NCBI GenBank assembly: GCA_021234155.1
Contig: JAJEKV010000063.1
Location: forward strand, 776,947 to 840,946
Direction of reading: 5' to 3'
Length of the DNA: 64,000 bases
Source of the DNA: Isoetes taiwanensis
Taxonomy: Eukaryota > Streptophyta > Lycopodiopsida > Isoetales > Isoetaceae
A program made the position numbers and the translations under genes. The notes below the pieces were generated by a model. It was not told the origin of the DNA. It saw nothing but the letters and a program-made list of their open reading frames with translations, and searched no databases. Below, piece by piece: positions 13,604-23,205 of the stretch (positions are counted from its first letter, which is position 1; the number at the start of each line of letters is the position of its first letter).

Positions 13604-14560
13604 AGGTTAAAGCTACAGAAGGATTTTATTGCATTCTTAGTATTTCTGTATGTTTCATTGTTAAAATTGTGATTATCACGTTGAAGAATATCCAAGTCTT
13701 TGGTTTTCATGACTACATTTTGTCTTATTCTTGCCCTCAAAGCATTCTGCCTTGAAAGAGTTTTGTAGATGATAATAAACTTAAAAGTAGCATATGTTGA
13801 CATAGATTTGCTGCTTTTACAAGTTGTTGCATCATCGAGCAGACTGTACAGTACTAAGCTGTTTGAGATGTATCTAAGTGTCTATTTCATAAACGAATAA
13901 AGTGTCAAAGATGAAGCCAAGCTTGTTGCAACATACTTGATATTAAAATATCCCATTCGATACTATCAGGGAGAATTTGAACTTATCAAAAATCAAAGAT
14001 ACCCAACTATCTATGGCCCATATGGAATTTATAACGGTTTGGAGCATTTGGTCTATTATTTCGAACATCCCCTTTCATCCTGTATGACTATACTCCTTCC
14101 GGCTTGTCAAATGATATTTGAAACACGTGACTTGGGAGTAAGCATGGAATGATGCCTTTGTTCTCATGGACTTGGTTACAGTTGGAACATAAACTATTAT
14201 GGCTTTTGCCAAATGGATTTTCAAATCGTCTTCCAAGAGATTTTAACATCCTCACAAACCCAATGACAAGGATGATGCTCATCTTGCTCTAGCTCTACCT
14301 TCACGGTTGGATCCATGTTCGATGAATATGGCACCACCATTATTATGAGCAACATGCTTATGAACAGGGTCCCACTATTGCATCAATCAACATTATCACA
14401 TGTTACATCACTACAATATTGAAGCCTTTAAACTTTATATCATGGTTTCTATTTCTTTTTGCTATTTTAAATTTCTAAATAAATAGATATCAATAAAATG
14501 TTTTTTTAATAGTGTCTATAATATCATTACAAATATTTTCTACTTCGCTCATCAATTCTT
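13604..14560. other. No recognised gene
   Basis: AT-rich. Short open frames are interrupted in the other unit. Nothing supports a gene. Confidence 0.45.
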
Positions 14561-14983
14561 AAGGCCTCCGAAGCCCAGGCCAATTTTTTTTAGGTTAACA
14601 CACAAACCATTACATCCAAAGACTCTAAAATTAAATCCCCCTTTGAAACCCCTTTGATTTGGGTGTATATTCACACGGGGTAGGGCAAATTTGAGAGCCC
14701 CTAAAATTATGTTTCGCGCATGTACAAAATCAACACCATGTAGTATATTACCTCAAATCTTATAGTATTTTGCAAATCTTGTTATACAAGATAGTAAATT
14801 TTGTACATGCATACCCCACAAAACGAGGAACTTTTATGTAACGGTGTAGATTAAAGATATGCCTATCCAATAGCTCGATGCCCTGATGCTCTCTAGATTA
14901 TAAAATATTCTAGATTGTTCTAGAATATTATAGTTCTAAAATATTATAGAAAGTTGTAAAATGTTTTAGAAGGTTATAAAGTG

Positions 14984-15010
14984 TTCTAGAATGTTCTAGA
15001 AGGTTCTAGA
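14984..15010 (+). promoter_or_regulatory. Heat-shock-element-like array (unit 1)
   Basis: Alternating TTC and GAA modules at exact 2-base spacing (TTCtaGAAtgTTCtaGAAgg, then TTCtaGA) form five perfect modules and a partial sixth. Three or more such modules make a canonical HSF binding site. It sits inside the foldback element, in a zone of looser TTCTAGAA repeats (14890-15290). No adjacent gene is evident. Confidence 0.5.
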
Positions 15011-15289
15011 TGCTTATGGATAAGCACCCCATTCTAAAATGGAAAGTTTTTTTCTTGAAAATTTGCATAGAACCAAAATAGAATGCTTTGGAATGTTCAT
15101 GGATAAGCACCTTAGTCTAAAAAAACAGATTTTTTGAAAAGTTCTAGAATGGTCTAAAAATGCTCTAGAAAATTATAGAATGTTCGAATTTTCTAGATGT
15201 TCAAGAATCGGCACCTCAGTCTAAAAATAGTTTTTTTGAAAATTGGCACAGATCCAAAAAGAATGTTCTGAATATTCTAGATGCTTATG

Positions 15290-15432
15290 GGAGATCCGAG
15301 ATCCTATGACTCACGCTACTTTTGATGTATCTTATGTGATCCGATGGTCTAGATTGATCTTAAACCTTTCTCCAAGTTTTATGGCTCACATTGTATGCTC
15401 GGGCCTTAAGGAGAGGCTTTAAAGAGTTTTTA
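15290..15432 (-). mobile_element. SINE body without head (unit 1)
   Basis: Bases from ATGGGAGATCCGAGATCC to GCTCGGGCCTTAAGGAGAGG match the body of the SINE at 16912-17136. The tRNA-like head is absent. It lies inside the foldback element. Confidence 0.55.
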
Positions 15433-15830
15433 TATTCTATCAACACCATATAGTATTTAAGCTTTGAAATCTTATAGTATTTTATAATCTTGTTATAATT
15501 GTATAGCAAATTTTGTACTTGCATACCCCACAAACGAGGAACTTTACGTACGGTATAGATTAAGGAATAAGGGTGAATATGCCTATCCAATGTACTCTAG
15601 TTGCTGAGTCACCCCCTGTGTGAATATGCACCCAAACCAAAAGGGGGTTTAAGGGGATTTTAATTTAAATGTGTTGGACCCAATGGTTGTGTTAATTAAT
15701 GTCAATGATAGTTATGTGTTGGTTGTAATGTCAATGGTTGTTATGTGTTGGTTGTTATGTGTTGGGGGATTTAATTTTTATATGTTGGATGTTAATGGTT
15801 TGTGTTGCAAAAAAAAAACTTCTGGCCTTA

Positions 15831-16576
15831 GAGACGCCACCCTCCCCGGATGTGACAAAAATTTTAGAATTCAAACCAGGAAAAAACTAGAATTCATTTG
15901 AGGCTTTCAAAGACTGTAGCTTTTGAATTTGATCACAATAAAACAAATAGAACATAAGTAAAAGTTACCATAAAGATAGAGCGATTGATCCCATTATTCG
16001 AAGTCATAAAGTTTGCAACACAAAAAAAAAACCCCCTGTTATTATGCTACATATTGTTACTTCCGCTTACAACTATTTCTCTTTCACAATGACACCATTG
16101 TTTATCAATCCATATGATTTTGAATGTTCCATCTCTAGCTCAAAGGTAATGCATGATTCAGCTTATGGTTCGATTAAAGTTCCAAACCTACAATATAAAT
16201 GCATTCTTGTGGCCATTGTTTGACTGATCTGCGTGACATGGAAAAGGGCGGGAATAATCCGCTTTGTTGTGCATAAGAATCCGTTTGTTGATTGAAGCTA
16301 AAGGTCGGCCGCTATGAACAATCCGTGACGAGGAATATCCAAGAGTTGGAAGCAAACAAAGGGCCTAAACTTGAATCTGCAGCAAATCTTAGGAAGGAAA
16401 CAAAAGGGGGTTTTGCAGCACTACATTGTAGAATCAGGAAACCAATACCTTGTAAAACAAAACATTATGCTAACTGAAGAAACATTAAAAAACAAATACC
16501 TTTGTAAGTGTGAGCAAAGAATCCATCTCGTGGTAGTAAAATCCACTCCGGCAATAAGAATCCAAGAGGGCAAGTA
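15831..16576. other. No recognised gene
   Basis: Mixed sequence between the foldback element and the microsatellite. Short frames such as 16371-16805 run into the microsatellite and are not credible genes. Confidence 0.45.
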
Positions 16577-16723
16577 CACATGCATATGCACACATGCACA
16601 CACATGCATATGCACTTGCACTTGCACATGCACATGCACAATACACATGCACATGTATACACATACACATGCACATGAACATGCACACACATGCACATGC
16701 ACATGCACATGCATACACATGCG
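16577..16723. repeat. ACATGC/ACACATGC microsatellite (unit 1)
   Basis: About 145 bases of alternating purine-pyrimidine hexamers and octamers (ACATGC, ACTTGC, ACACATGC). Every frame is open on both strands, which creates artificial His/Thr/Cys/Met-rich and Ala/Cys-rich peptides. The unit 2 copy is a few repeats shorter. Confidence 0.9.
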
Positions 16724-16911
16724 CAGTGTTCATGCAGAGGAAGACAACAACCCTCGGATTGTTCCAACCAACGAAAATCAACGGCCCATAAAGGGTGCAC
16801 TCTAGAAATACTATTTAGTACACCTCAATGAATACAACAACGAAATCATAGAAAAACCATGTGAAAAAGCGTATAAAAATCTAAAAGTAACCCCCTGTTA
16901 TTGTGCTACAT

Positions 16912-17136
16912 ATGGGAGATCTGAGATCCTATGGCTCATGTTACTTTTGATGTATCTTATGTGATCCGATGATCTAGATTGATCTTAAACCTTTCTCCAA
17001 GTTTCTATTGCTCATATTGCATGCTCGGGCCTTAAAGAGAGGCTTTTAAGAGTTTTTATATTATTTGGGACATTCGAACCCTAGTCATTGCCCTCCAAGC
17101 CCCCAATTCTAACCATTAGATCAAGCATTAATTCAT
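16912..17136 (-). mobile_element. SINE with tRNA-like head (copy B, unit 1)
   Basis: Read on the minus strand, the head has an A-box-like TTGATCTAATGGTTAGA and a B box GGGTTCGAATGTCCC, about 35 bases apart as in a tRNA gene. The body then runs to TCTCCCAT. Copies A and B and the body-only fragment share this body, which supports a dispersed SINE family. Confidence 0.65.
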
Positions 17137-17689
17137 TAAAAAAAAGGATGTTTCAAACATACTTAAGGGTAAGAATTTAATCTAAGACAAAATTTTAGTA
17201 ATGTATGGTTTAGAAAGTTCCGTAATTCTATAGTTCTACAATGTTTTACAATGTTTTAGAATGCACTAGATAGTTCTGGAATAAATACTGCATTATGAGA
17301 CATTGCTTTATAGCAAGGAAAAACAATTTGGTAGATATTACGGTTTGTGTTACAAAGCCGTTTGGAGAAAAGACAGAAATATGGAACAACATTTTTTGGC
17401 GACAGCAAAAAGGATTTTGTAGTCTGATCAAATTGCATTCTTTTAAACGTCCCCACTTGGTCTTGCATGTAATGCTTGTCTTTATCAATGGTACACCAGA
17501 ATGTAAAAGCACAGAGAAATACACCAACTATTTATCCCACGTCGCTCCACCTTTTTATCATAATTACTTGCTGCAGAAGCAATCTAGCGTGTCTCTGAAA
17601 TAAACCAAATGATGCTTTAAGTTGAATGAGGAAGGAAGTATAAAAGACATACCTTTTGCTTCCAAAATTCCTGAATAGAAATAACAAAC
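17137..17689. other. No recognised gene
   Basis: Contains a decayed version of the second heat-shock-element-like stretch (17212-17280) and a frame at 17295-17603 with no recognisable domain. Confidence 0.4.
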
Positions 17690-18130
17690 AAAGCCCCGTT
17701 CAAGACTACTTTAACTAAGGTCTTGAACTCTGCAATACCATACCTTGGCGGGTTGAACATGTCTAGTAGCCACTATGTTTTCGGTCCTGCCCTCTTCCTT
17801 AGACATGCTGTTGCCACTTCCGTCGTCCAGTTGTCTCCTCATTTTCCATGTTCTAGTATATGGCTGAGCTCCATCCCGAGATCCCGTGTCCATTGCACCA
17901 CATCCCTGAACCATCCCTGTCCTGACACAAGGTGTTGTCTGGCGAATGCATGTATTTCTATGGTTGACAACTTATCGGGGTTCTCTGCATTGTTGTTTTT
18001 CAACGAATATCTGATAGTTCGCTCCCATGCTCTTATCTCCATTGGTCTCTCCTCTCATTCTCGCATACCATGTCTTTGTTCTTGTGTATTTGTCCTTATC
18101 CCATGAATTCCTCGATTGTGCCATGGCCTG
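17690..18130 (-). mobile_element. Probable LINE ORF2 3' region (unit 1)
   Basis: Minus-strand frames (IRAWERTIRYSLKNN, then IEIHAFARQHLVSG) continue in the same orientation beyond the LINE reverse transcriptase. They may be the C-terminal part of ORF2. I do not recognise a defined domain. The assignment rests on position, orientation and the shared pattern in both units. Confidence 0.35.
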
Positions 18131-18466
18131 AATATTCCTTCATGCTTTTCCCCGTTTCCCTTCATTAAGTTGGGCTCCCCACGCCTCCGACCCGAGTATA
18201 GTTAATTAAAATGCCATTAGTGTACTAAAAGATAGGATTTGATACCCCAGTCGATGATCCTACTCCTATTACAGTAATCTTTTATCAAATAGAAGTTGCT
18301 GATTGCTGCTTGAAACCGCGAGTCTGCCCCTGAAAGTTGTCTTAAAAGTTAACAAAGTGCCAAAATAGATTGTTGATTTGAAACTTCGTAGGCGGTGAAC
18401 ATAGAATTTTTGGAATGTTTGAAGTACATAATAGAATGTTCAAGCCAGAATGTTCAAAAAGTCAGT

Positions 18467-19150
18467 CTAAAAATAGAAAATTTCTTTTAAGACTTGTAAA
18501 GAACCAAAATAAATGTTATAGACTATTTCATCCTCGAGGTTTGGTTCCGTGTATGTGAACGGCTTATGCCATGTCTTTGTCCCAAAGATCACTATTTTTG
18601 TCTTGGTAAGGTTCACTGTGAGCCCTGTCTTTTCACAGAATTCTTCCAGTATTGCCAACATCTTGTGCATCCCTCTATTCCTGGTGGCCAGCATGCCCAG
18701 GTCGTCAGCATATAGCATGACTGGTACCTTGGTGTTCCCCAGGGTTGGTGCATCTGTATGTCCTTGCTTCTCATTGATGAATTCCTGTAGAGCATCTATG
18801 TATATTCCAAATAGAGTAGGCGAGAGGGGACAACCTTGTTTCACCCCTATATCACAGTCGATAGCATTATCCCCTTGCGCCGTCTTTGCGTATACCCTCT
18901 GGTACAGGCATACAATGGATTCTACTAGTCCTTCCAGAGCTTTTAGCCCTATTAGTCTCTGTATCAGGTTTTCTCTAGGCATTGTATCAAATGCCTTTTT
19001 GAAATCTACAAAGCAGCAGATTATCTTCGTGTTCCGGGCCTTTGCTTATTCAACCAATATTCTGAACGTCACGAAGTGATCTGTGGTAGAATGATCTAGC
19101 TGAAATCCATCCTGACCTCGTGCCCTCAATTGTCCTATCTCAGTCCAGTT
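18467..19150 (-). mobile_element. LINE reverse transcriptase, C-terminal half (unit 1)
   Basis: The open frame 18467-18982 has the hallmark non-LTR RT motifs: GVKQGCPLSPTLFGIYIDAL (motif B), YADDLGMLA (catalytic YADD, motif C) and LTVNLTKTKI (motif D). Upstream to ~19150 come DFKKAFDTM (motif A, with its catalytic Asp) and QDGFQLDHSTTDH. A stop before motif A (ILVE then TAA, near 19047) breaks the frame. The enzyme copies LINE RNA at the nicked target. The N-terminal part of RT lies on the far side of a DNA transposon. Confidence 0.85.
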
Positions 19151-19159
19151 TTTTAACTT

Positions 19160-19878
19160 TGGGGAAAACTACAAAATACCCTTATGTTTTGACGAATTTC
19201 ATGACATACCCCCTGAGTTTTTATAAATTTTTGTAATGCCCTTGGTCAACGTATTTGATTCTACAGAATTTTGTATATCATCAAATGCCCTTGTATTTTA
19301 CGTATTTCATATAAAGCCCTTCTGAATGGATGTGTTTTGGGGGCAAGGATTTGACATCGGCAGTTTTCGTTTTTGAATAGAAAATAGAGGAAAGATTGAG
19401 ATGTTCTAACCTGATGGAATCCCAGTGGAAAACCTTATTCGACCTCAGGTGCTTGAATCCGCTCTTCGCTGCCATACAGATATGAATATCTCTAAATACC
19501 TTCATCTTGCATCTTTTCAAGGGCATTCTTGAAAGCAAAAGCCGAATCTGCGAATCCACCTCCTCCAAAAGCCGTATAGTAAGACTATCTAATATTCTGA
19601 TCATGGCTCTCGGATTTGATGGTCATACTTGGAAAGAACCCTAATCAGATTATCAGGATAAAAACTGTATCATCTCTCATCTTAAGGGTATGTGGTGAAT
19701 TCTGTAGAATCTTAAGGGCATTTGAGTAATTAAGGTACATCTTAAGGGCATTTGAACAATTTTCAATAATACAAAATACTAAATACGTTGACCAAGGGCA
19801 TTACAAAAATTTATGAAAACTCAGGGGTATGTCGTGAAATTTGTCAAAACATAAGGGTATTTTGTAGTTTTTCCCTTC
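19160..19878. mobile_element. MULE-type non-autonomous transposon (Pack-MULE-like), unit 1
   Basis: The 719 bp element has ~97 bp terminal inverted repeats (19160-19256 and 19781-19878), starting GGGGAAAACTACAAAATACC. Perfect 9-bp target duplications TTTTAACTT flank it at 19151-19159 and 19879-19887. Long TIRs with a 9-bp duplication are the signature of Mutator-like elements. It splits the LINE reverse transcriptase. It encodes no transposase but contains a host-gene fragment. Confidence 0.85.
19411..19584 (-). pseudogene. Captured exon of a fringe-like glycosyltransferase (DUF604), unit 1
   Basis: One minus-strand frame reads YYTAFGGGGFADSAF, then LEKMQDEGI, stop, RYSYLYGSEERIQ, and ends GFHQ directly before an intact GT donor. 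The order GGGGF, KMQD, RY..LYGS.+R, GFHQ fits the plant DUF604 fringe-related family as I recall it. Two stops lie inside, one a TAG where Gln is expected (CAG to TAG). The fragment has no start and is confined to the MULE interior. Confidence 0.6.
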
Positions 19879-19887
19879 TTTTAACTT

Positions 19888-20030
19888 ACTATCCAGTACC
19901 TTCCCAAACCATTTAGCAAATATGGAGTTTACCATAATCGTTCTGTAATTCCCCGGGTCATCGAGGCCGCCCCCTTTGTGTAGTGGTATTACTTGTGATG
20001 ACCATACGGGTATAATACAAAGATGGTCGC
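19888..20030 (-). mobile_element. LINE reverse transcriptase, N-terminal motifs (unit 1)
   Basis: The minus-strand frame gives SSQVIPLHKGGG, DDPGNYRTIMV and FAKWFGKVLDSKL. This is the conserved RT block 'P.FKGG...DP.NYR.I....' that precedes motif A. It is continuous with the RT half at 18467-19150 once the MULE is discounted. Confidence 0.8.
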
Positions 20031-20815
20031 CACACATAGGCAAAAGTAATATATTGGAGATGGGTTTTGAACCAACTAGGTGTTGGTTGCAAGCCATCAA
20101 TTCTTTCCAAGTGCACTATTGCCATGATCATAGAGTTATGCCAAACATCTTCTCTATGTACGTCAAGGACCATTCGTGCACCTATGCTAAGTGGCATCCC
20201 TCATGCCCCCCAAGTGACACACGTTCACCTATATTAGGTGGCAACCATCCACTATTGAGTTCATGCAATATGGCACTATATATGGAGACATTCGAGGATG
20301 GCAGAACCATTCTGCGTCAATGCCAGTTACGGCCTTCTCGTGTATCTTGTTCGTCTTGTCTTGTTCTAGCTCTAGATCTTGTCGGTGATCTCGAGCCTTC
20401 TTATTCGTGTATTCTTGCTTTGCCCTTTCGGCCATTATACATATTATTCTTGTTAATACATTGATTCTAGTTTATATTTGTATTTTCTCATGCACTTCCT
20501 TGTATCTAGCCCATATATAGGCTCATGACAGTTTGAAGCAGAATCCTCATTCAATTCGAGCCAGTCCAAAGATTTTCTTCCATAATGGAGAATCAATTGG
20601 CAAGTATTATGCAAGAGGTAGAGAAGATTGCAACATCATTCTATCAGCGCTATCCCGAGTTGAAGAGGAATGTTGTGCAGCCTAATGCTGAGCAGAGACA
20701 AGTGCAGTTGGATGGTCAGCTAGCAGTTCACATCCAGTTCTCATGACATTACCATGTTGTATCTCCACCTCTTTGGTGCCCGTGTGTGTACTATCCAATT
20801 AAAGATATTTGTTAC
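20031..20815. mobile_element. Unidentified insertion inside the LINE (unit 1)
   Basis: LINE protein similarity stops at ~20030 and resumes at ~20815. The ~785 bp between has no LINE motifs. It contains a plus-strand CATATATAGG at about 20511 and, ~75 bases on, an ATG frame starting MENQLASIMQEVEK (20585). Terminal repeats or target duplications were not resolved. It could be a retrotransposon LTR plus gag start, or a captured gene 5' end. Confidence 0.45.
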
Positions 20816-21990
20816 TAGATGTACAATCTCTGCTCCCACAAATTTCAACATCCTTGTTATTGGCCATCCTTTGTAAGGCCACCACCACTTCTTGAGACTT
20901 AAAGCATGGATCATGTTGCTCGTCGGGCATTGTTATTGGGGCAGCCCCTGTCTTATATAACCTATCTATGTATTGTTCCCAGTCGATCTCATCCCTCCCC
21001 GTCCCCTTGTCTTGCCCAGTCTTTTTCCTGACTTTCATCTGTGTCCAAAATTTCTTTGGCTGTCTCTTTATCATTCTGGCGAGGTCTTGGCATTGCAGCA
21101 GGTTCGTGTTCCGTTTTGCTTTTAACATCTTCAGATATTTAGTTCTCTCTCCCTGGTATTCTATCGTCCCCCTTGCTAGTCTTGTCCTTCTTTTCTGTTG
21201 CCTACATTCTTTGTCATACCAGAGTGATGGTGTGAAAGCTTGTATCCTGCTTGCCCTTTGCTCACTCTGAATTCTTCCCTCATTGTCTGCATCAAGATGT
21301 CGTTAAGTATGTTTCCTCTTTCTTCGGGTTGGTGTTCTCCCATTCTTGTTTGTTTATTTCATCTCTAACCCCTCGACGGAATGCCTCGGACTGTCCCTGT
21401 ATTGTATCATCATCATTGTTCTTCCTGACCTTCCCTCAGTCTCTGTTTGTTCTTTTTTTGGTTGTGACATTTTTACCTGTATTGGTTTGTGGTTTTCCCT
21501 CTTTCCTATCGTCCATTCCATTAGTTCAATGCCTGTTATTCTAGTGCTGCTACTTCATTCACTATCACATAATCTACTATGCTTTTTCCATGTATGTTTT
21601 GGCTTGTGAAGCCCCCCGAGTTCTCCCATCTCTGCATTCTATTACAAATTACCATGTCTGTGGCTGTACATACTTTGACTAGCATTTCCCCCCATCGCAT
21701 TAAGCTCCCCATCTACTTGTGTCTTATCCACTCTTCATGTCTTGTCGATTGTATCATTTGCATGTTTACTTCGTCATATACTGAGATTTGGGCCTGCTCT
21801 TGTTTTGTCCTTGCCTTAAAGTTCCCTATTGATATCAATGGGCCTCTGTCCCTCCATTTCATGATCACCTCCCCCAGTCCCAGTAGCTCCAGCTTATCAC
21901 TATTGGGCGGGTAGTAGAATCAACATTCTATACCTTGACCAATACCATTGATAGAAACTTCCACTTCTAAACTGATATCCTTTTCTTATC
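20816..21990 (-). mobile_element. LINE endonuclease and linker, across the unit junction
   Basis: Minus-strand pieces are collinear with a LINE ORF2: IMKWRDRGPL and GNFKART (endonuclease) at ~21815-21865, SGGFTSQN and KSIVDYVIVNE near 21560-21630, then the linker MLKAKRNTNLLQCQDLARMI and PKKFWTQMKV near 21030-21130. The tandem-unit junction (~21531) lies inside this LINE without visible disruption. Several frame breaks are present. Confidence 0.7.
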
Positions 21991-22925
21991 ATGGATAATT
22001 ATACTTTAGCTCCTACCTTGGTAAGTATAACCATAAGCCACTTCTCCTTCAACTACAGAGTTCTATATCCAGTATCCTTCTATGTTGAATGGGCAATATA
22101 TATGCCAAATGGCAACTGAATTCTCGTAATTATTAAGTATACCTTCCTAGGTCGCTTAAATTCCAGTGATTCATATGGATCCAAATTACAGATACATCAC
22201 ACTCGTTATTCCAAACCTTCAACACTTTGACACGATTACTTATGTATTAATGTGATATTTAATGTTCCGCTTAGTCATCAACCCCCAGAGGAACTTTGCT
22301 TAGTTCAGTGTGCTATGCGTATCTCGTACTATAGTTGCCGCATATCGACTTCTGCCTCATCATATCTATATGTAAAACATTTATGCTTGTCAATATACCT
22401 TCCCAGGAGTAGGCGTATGAGTGCCAATGATGATCTACATAGAGCTACAGTACCTACCATGTCACTTAATCGGTTATTTTTCCTTAGGCCATGTTTAGTC
22501 CAAAATAGCTTGAACCACTAAGGTATATTGTTTTGCATAATCTACCTTGTTTCCTGCAGTTTCGTAACTCAACCACTTAAATTAATCTCGCACTTTCATT
22601 TCATACGAGTACAAGCCAATCAATTCAATCCAAAACAAAATCCTACGTCTCTCGTTGTATTTAAAAGGGTTGTTATGCAACCTATGCCACCTTCAAAATA
22701 TCCGTATATCAGATATATGCCCTGCGACCATTGGCCTCAGGCCTTTTCCATATTCGCCTCACCATGACGTATGCCGCATTCCGCATGACATAAATTCTCT
22801 CAGACTTATGAATTGCACATTACAAGTCATTTCAAAATTAATCACTTTGAAAATAACAACTTCTCTGCGACTTATACTCTCACGTTACCTCTTTAAGGAG
22901 GGGAGACTTGCTTCCAGCATGTGAT
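21991..22925. other. No recognised gene
   Basis: Counterpart of 401-1420. AT-rich, with no domain found on either strand. Confidence 0.45.
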
Positions 22926-22929
22926 GTGT

Positions 22930-23205
22930 TGCCCAAGAGCAAGAGTAGTCTTGATGCTGAGGACAACATCCTATTTAACGTGGGGAGAATGTGACGTTCT
23001 AAGTATTTATATGCTATACATACAAATACATGACATATCACCATGGGTACGTAATGGTACATTGGCTTATTCAAGAGCAAGAGTAGTCTTGATGCTGAGA
23101 ACAACATCCTTTTTAACGTGGAGAGAATGTGACATTCCAAGTATTTATATGCTATACATACAAATACATGACACATCACCATGGGTATATAATAGTACAA
23201 TGGCC
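22930..23205 (+). repeat. LTR-retrotransposon end: duplicated purine tract and LTR start (unit 2)
   Basis: Cleaner version of 1425-1690. TGGGGAGAA precedes TGTGACGTTC at 22990, and a second copy GGAGAGAA precedes TGTGACATTCC at 23128. The duplicated ~135 bp suggests a nested or tandemly duplicated LTR edge. Confidence 0.45.

Larger units (their letters stand above)
14561..15830. mobile_element. Foldback element with hairpin ends (unit 1)
   Basis: This is the same element as 36061-37338, with altered ends here (GGCCTCCGAAGCCCAGGCC at the left, CTTCTGGCCTTAG at the right). Its inner arms are inverted versions of each other: TTTGATTTGGGTGTATATTC at ~14655 and GAATATGCACCCAAACC at ~15622. The centre holds a TTCTAGAA-rich block and a SINE body. 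There is no coding capacity, so it would be non-autonomous. Confidence 0.65.
1..21531 (+). repeat. Tandem duplication, unit 1 (~21.5 kb)
   Basis: The whole segment recurs, in the same order and orientation, from 21532 on. The landmark TAGTTCAATGCC at base 1 recurs at 21532 and, slightly altered, near 42999. Long stretches, such as 7400-8040 against 28920-29560, are almost identical. All nested transposons (MULE inside LINE, SINEs, foldback elements) are shared, so the duplication is younger than those insertions. The left edge is cut by the window, so more units could lie upstream. The alternative is a false duplication from long-read assembly. Confidence 0.95.

Noticed and set aside
13399..13803. 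134-codon minus-strand frame
   Set aside because: It lies largely within the ~440 bp tandem repeat and is not kept in unit 2.
16421..16805. Several overlapping open frames coding His/Cys/Met-rich or Ala/Cys-rich peptides on both strands (also 37944-38323)
   Set aside because: They are read-through of the ACATGC microsatellite, which is open in all frames. No conserved flanking protein is present.
19281..19604. 107-codon minus-strand frame inside the MULE
   Set aside because: The DUF604-like signature lies in a different frame of the same strand, so this frame is fortuitous.
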